DNA of 6,174 nucleotides from QYQL01 sp041674265 (GTDB taxonomy: Bacteria > Verrucomicrobiota > Verrucomicrobiia > Chthoniobacterales > Terrimicrobiaceae), in assembly GCA_041674265.1 (NCBI GenBank), contig JBAYWC010000138.1, positions 1 to 6,174 of the forward strand, written 5' to 3'. The number at the start of each line of letters is the position of its first letter. Within the stretch, counting starts at the first letter, position 1. Made by a program: the position numbers and the translations under genes. Shown here one piece after another: positions 6,172 through 6,174 of the stretch. The notes beneath the pieces are model-generated. The model searched no databases, was not told the DNA's origin, and worked only from the letters and a program-made list of their open reading frames with translations.

Positions 6172-6174
6172 CAC

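Noticed and set aside
1..6174. CRISPR arrays, tRNA/rRNA genes, insertion-sequence ends
   Set aside because: No regularly spaced repeats, cloverleaf-like segments, transposase motifs or paired terminal repeats were seen by eye on either strand.

Overview
The window is GC-rich bacterial DNA holding one compact, recognisable locus flanked by poorly coding sequence. No lineage marker is present. An AraC regulator, a corrinoid-methyltransferase-like URO-D protein, a secreted nucleotide-pyrophosphatase-type enzyme and mostly absent Shine-Dalgarno sites would fit the Verrucomicrobiota/Planctomycetota/Lentisphaerota group. That is inference from gene style, not proof.

Layout: positions 1-209 hold no confident gene, only a short Lys/Arg-rich minus-strand frame leaving the left edge and a weak hairpin. 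On the minus strand, 210-1079 encodes a cupin-type AraC-family regulator. It is divergent from a plus-strand run that starts at 1206. The region between them (1080-1205) carries a 13/15-matching inverted repeat (1078-1092 and 1128-1142) overlapping a plausible promoter for the regulator. The plus-strand run is: a 474-residue ferritin-like protein with two ExxH motifs (1206-2630); a URO-D/MtaA-family protein joined to it by an ATGA stop/start overlap (2627-3641), broken by one extra base in a five-G run at 3209-3213; and, after 73 bases, an exported type I phosphodiesterase/nucleotide pyrophosphatase (3715-5328) with all expected metal ligands.

From 5329 to the right end the sequence looks like debris or small genes: a 48-codon minus-strand open frame without a start, a lower-GC minus-strand frame for a charged helical polypeptide (5584-5838, start uncertain), and a 60-residue plus-strand ORF with a good ribosome binding site (5989-6171).

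How it may work together (inference): the regulator senses a small ligand through its cupin domain and controls the divergent run. The diiron-type protein and the zinc/corrinoid methyltransferase-like protein are translationally coupled, so they probably act in the same process, perhaps on a methylated substrate. The exported phosphodiesterase may supply or process substrate outside the cytoplasm, or may be an independent neighbour. The pairing of a two-part ferritin-like protein with an MtaA-like protein is the most interesting part; no substrate can be named from sequence alone.
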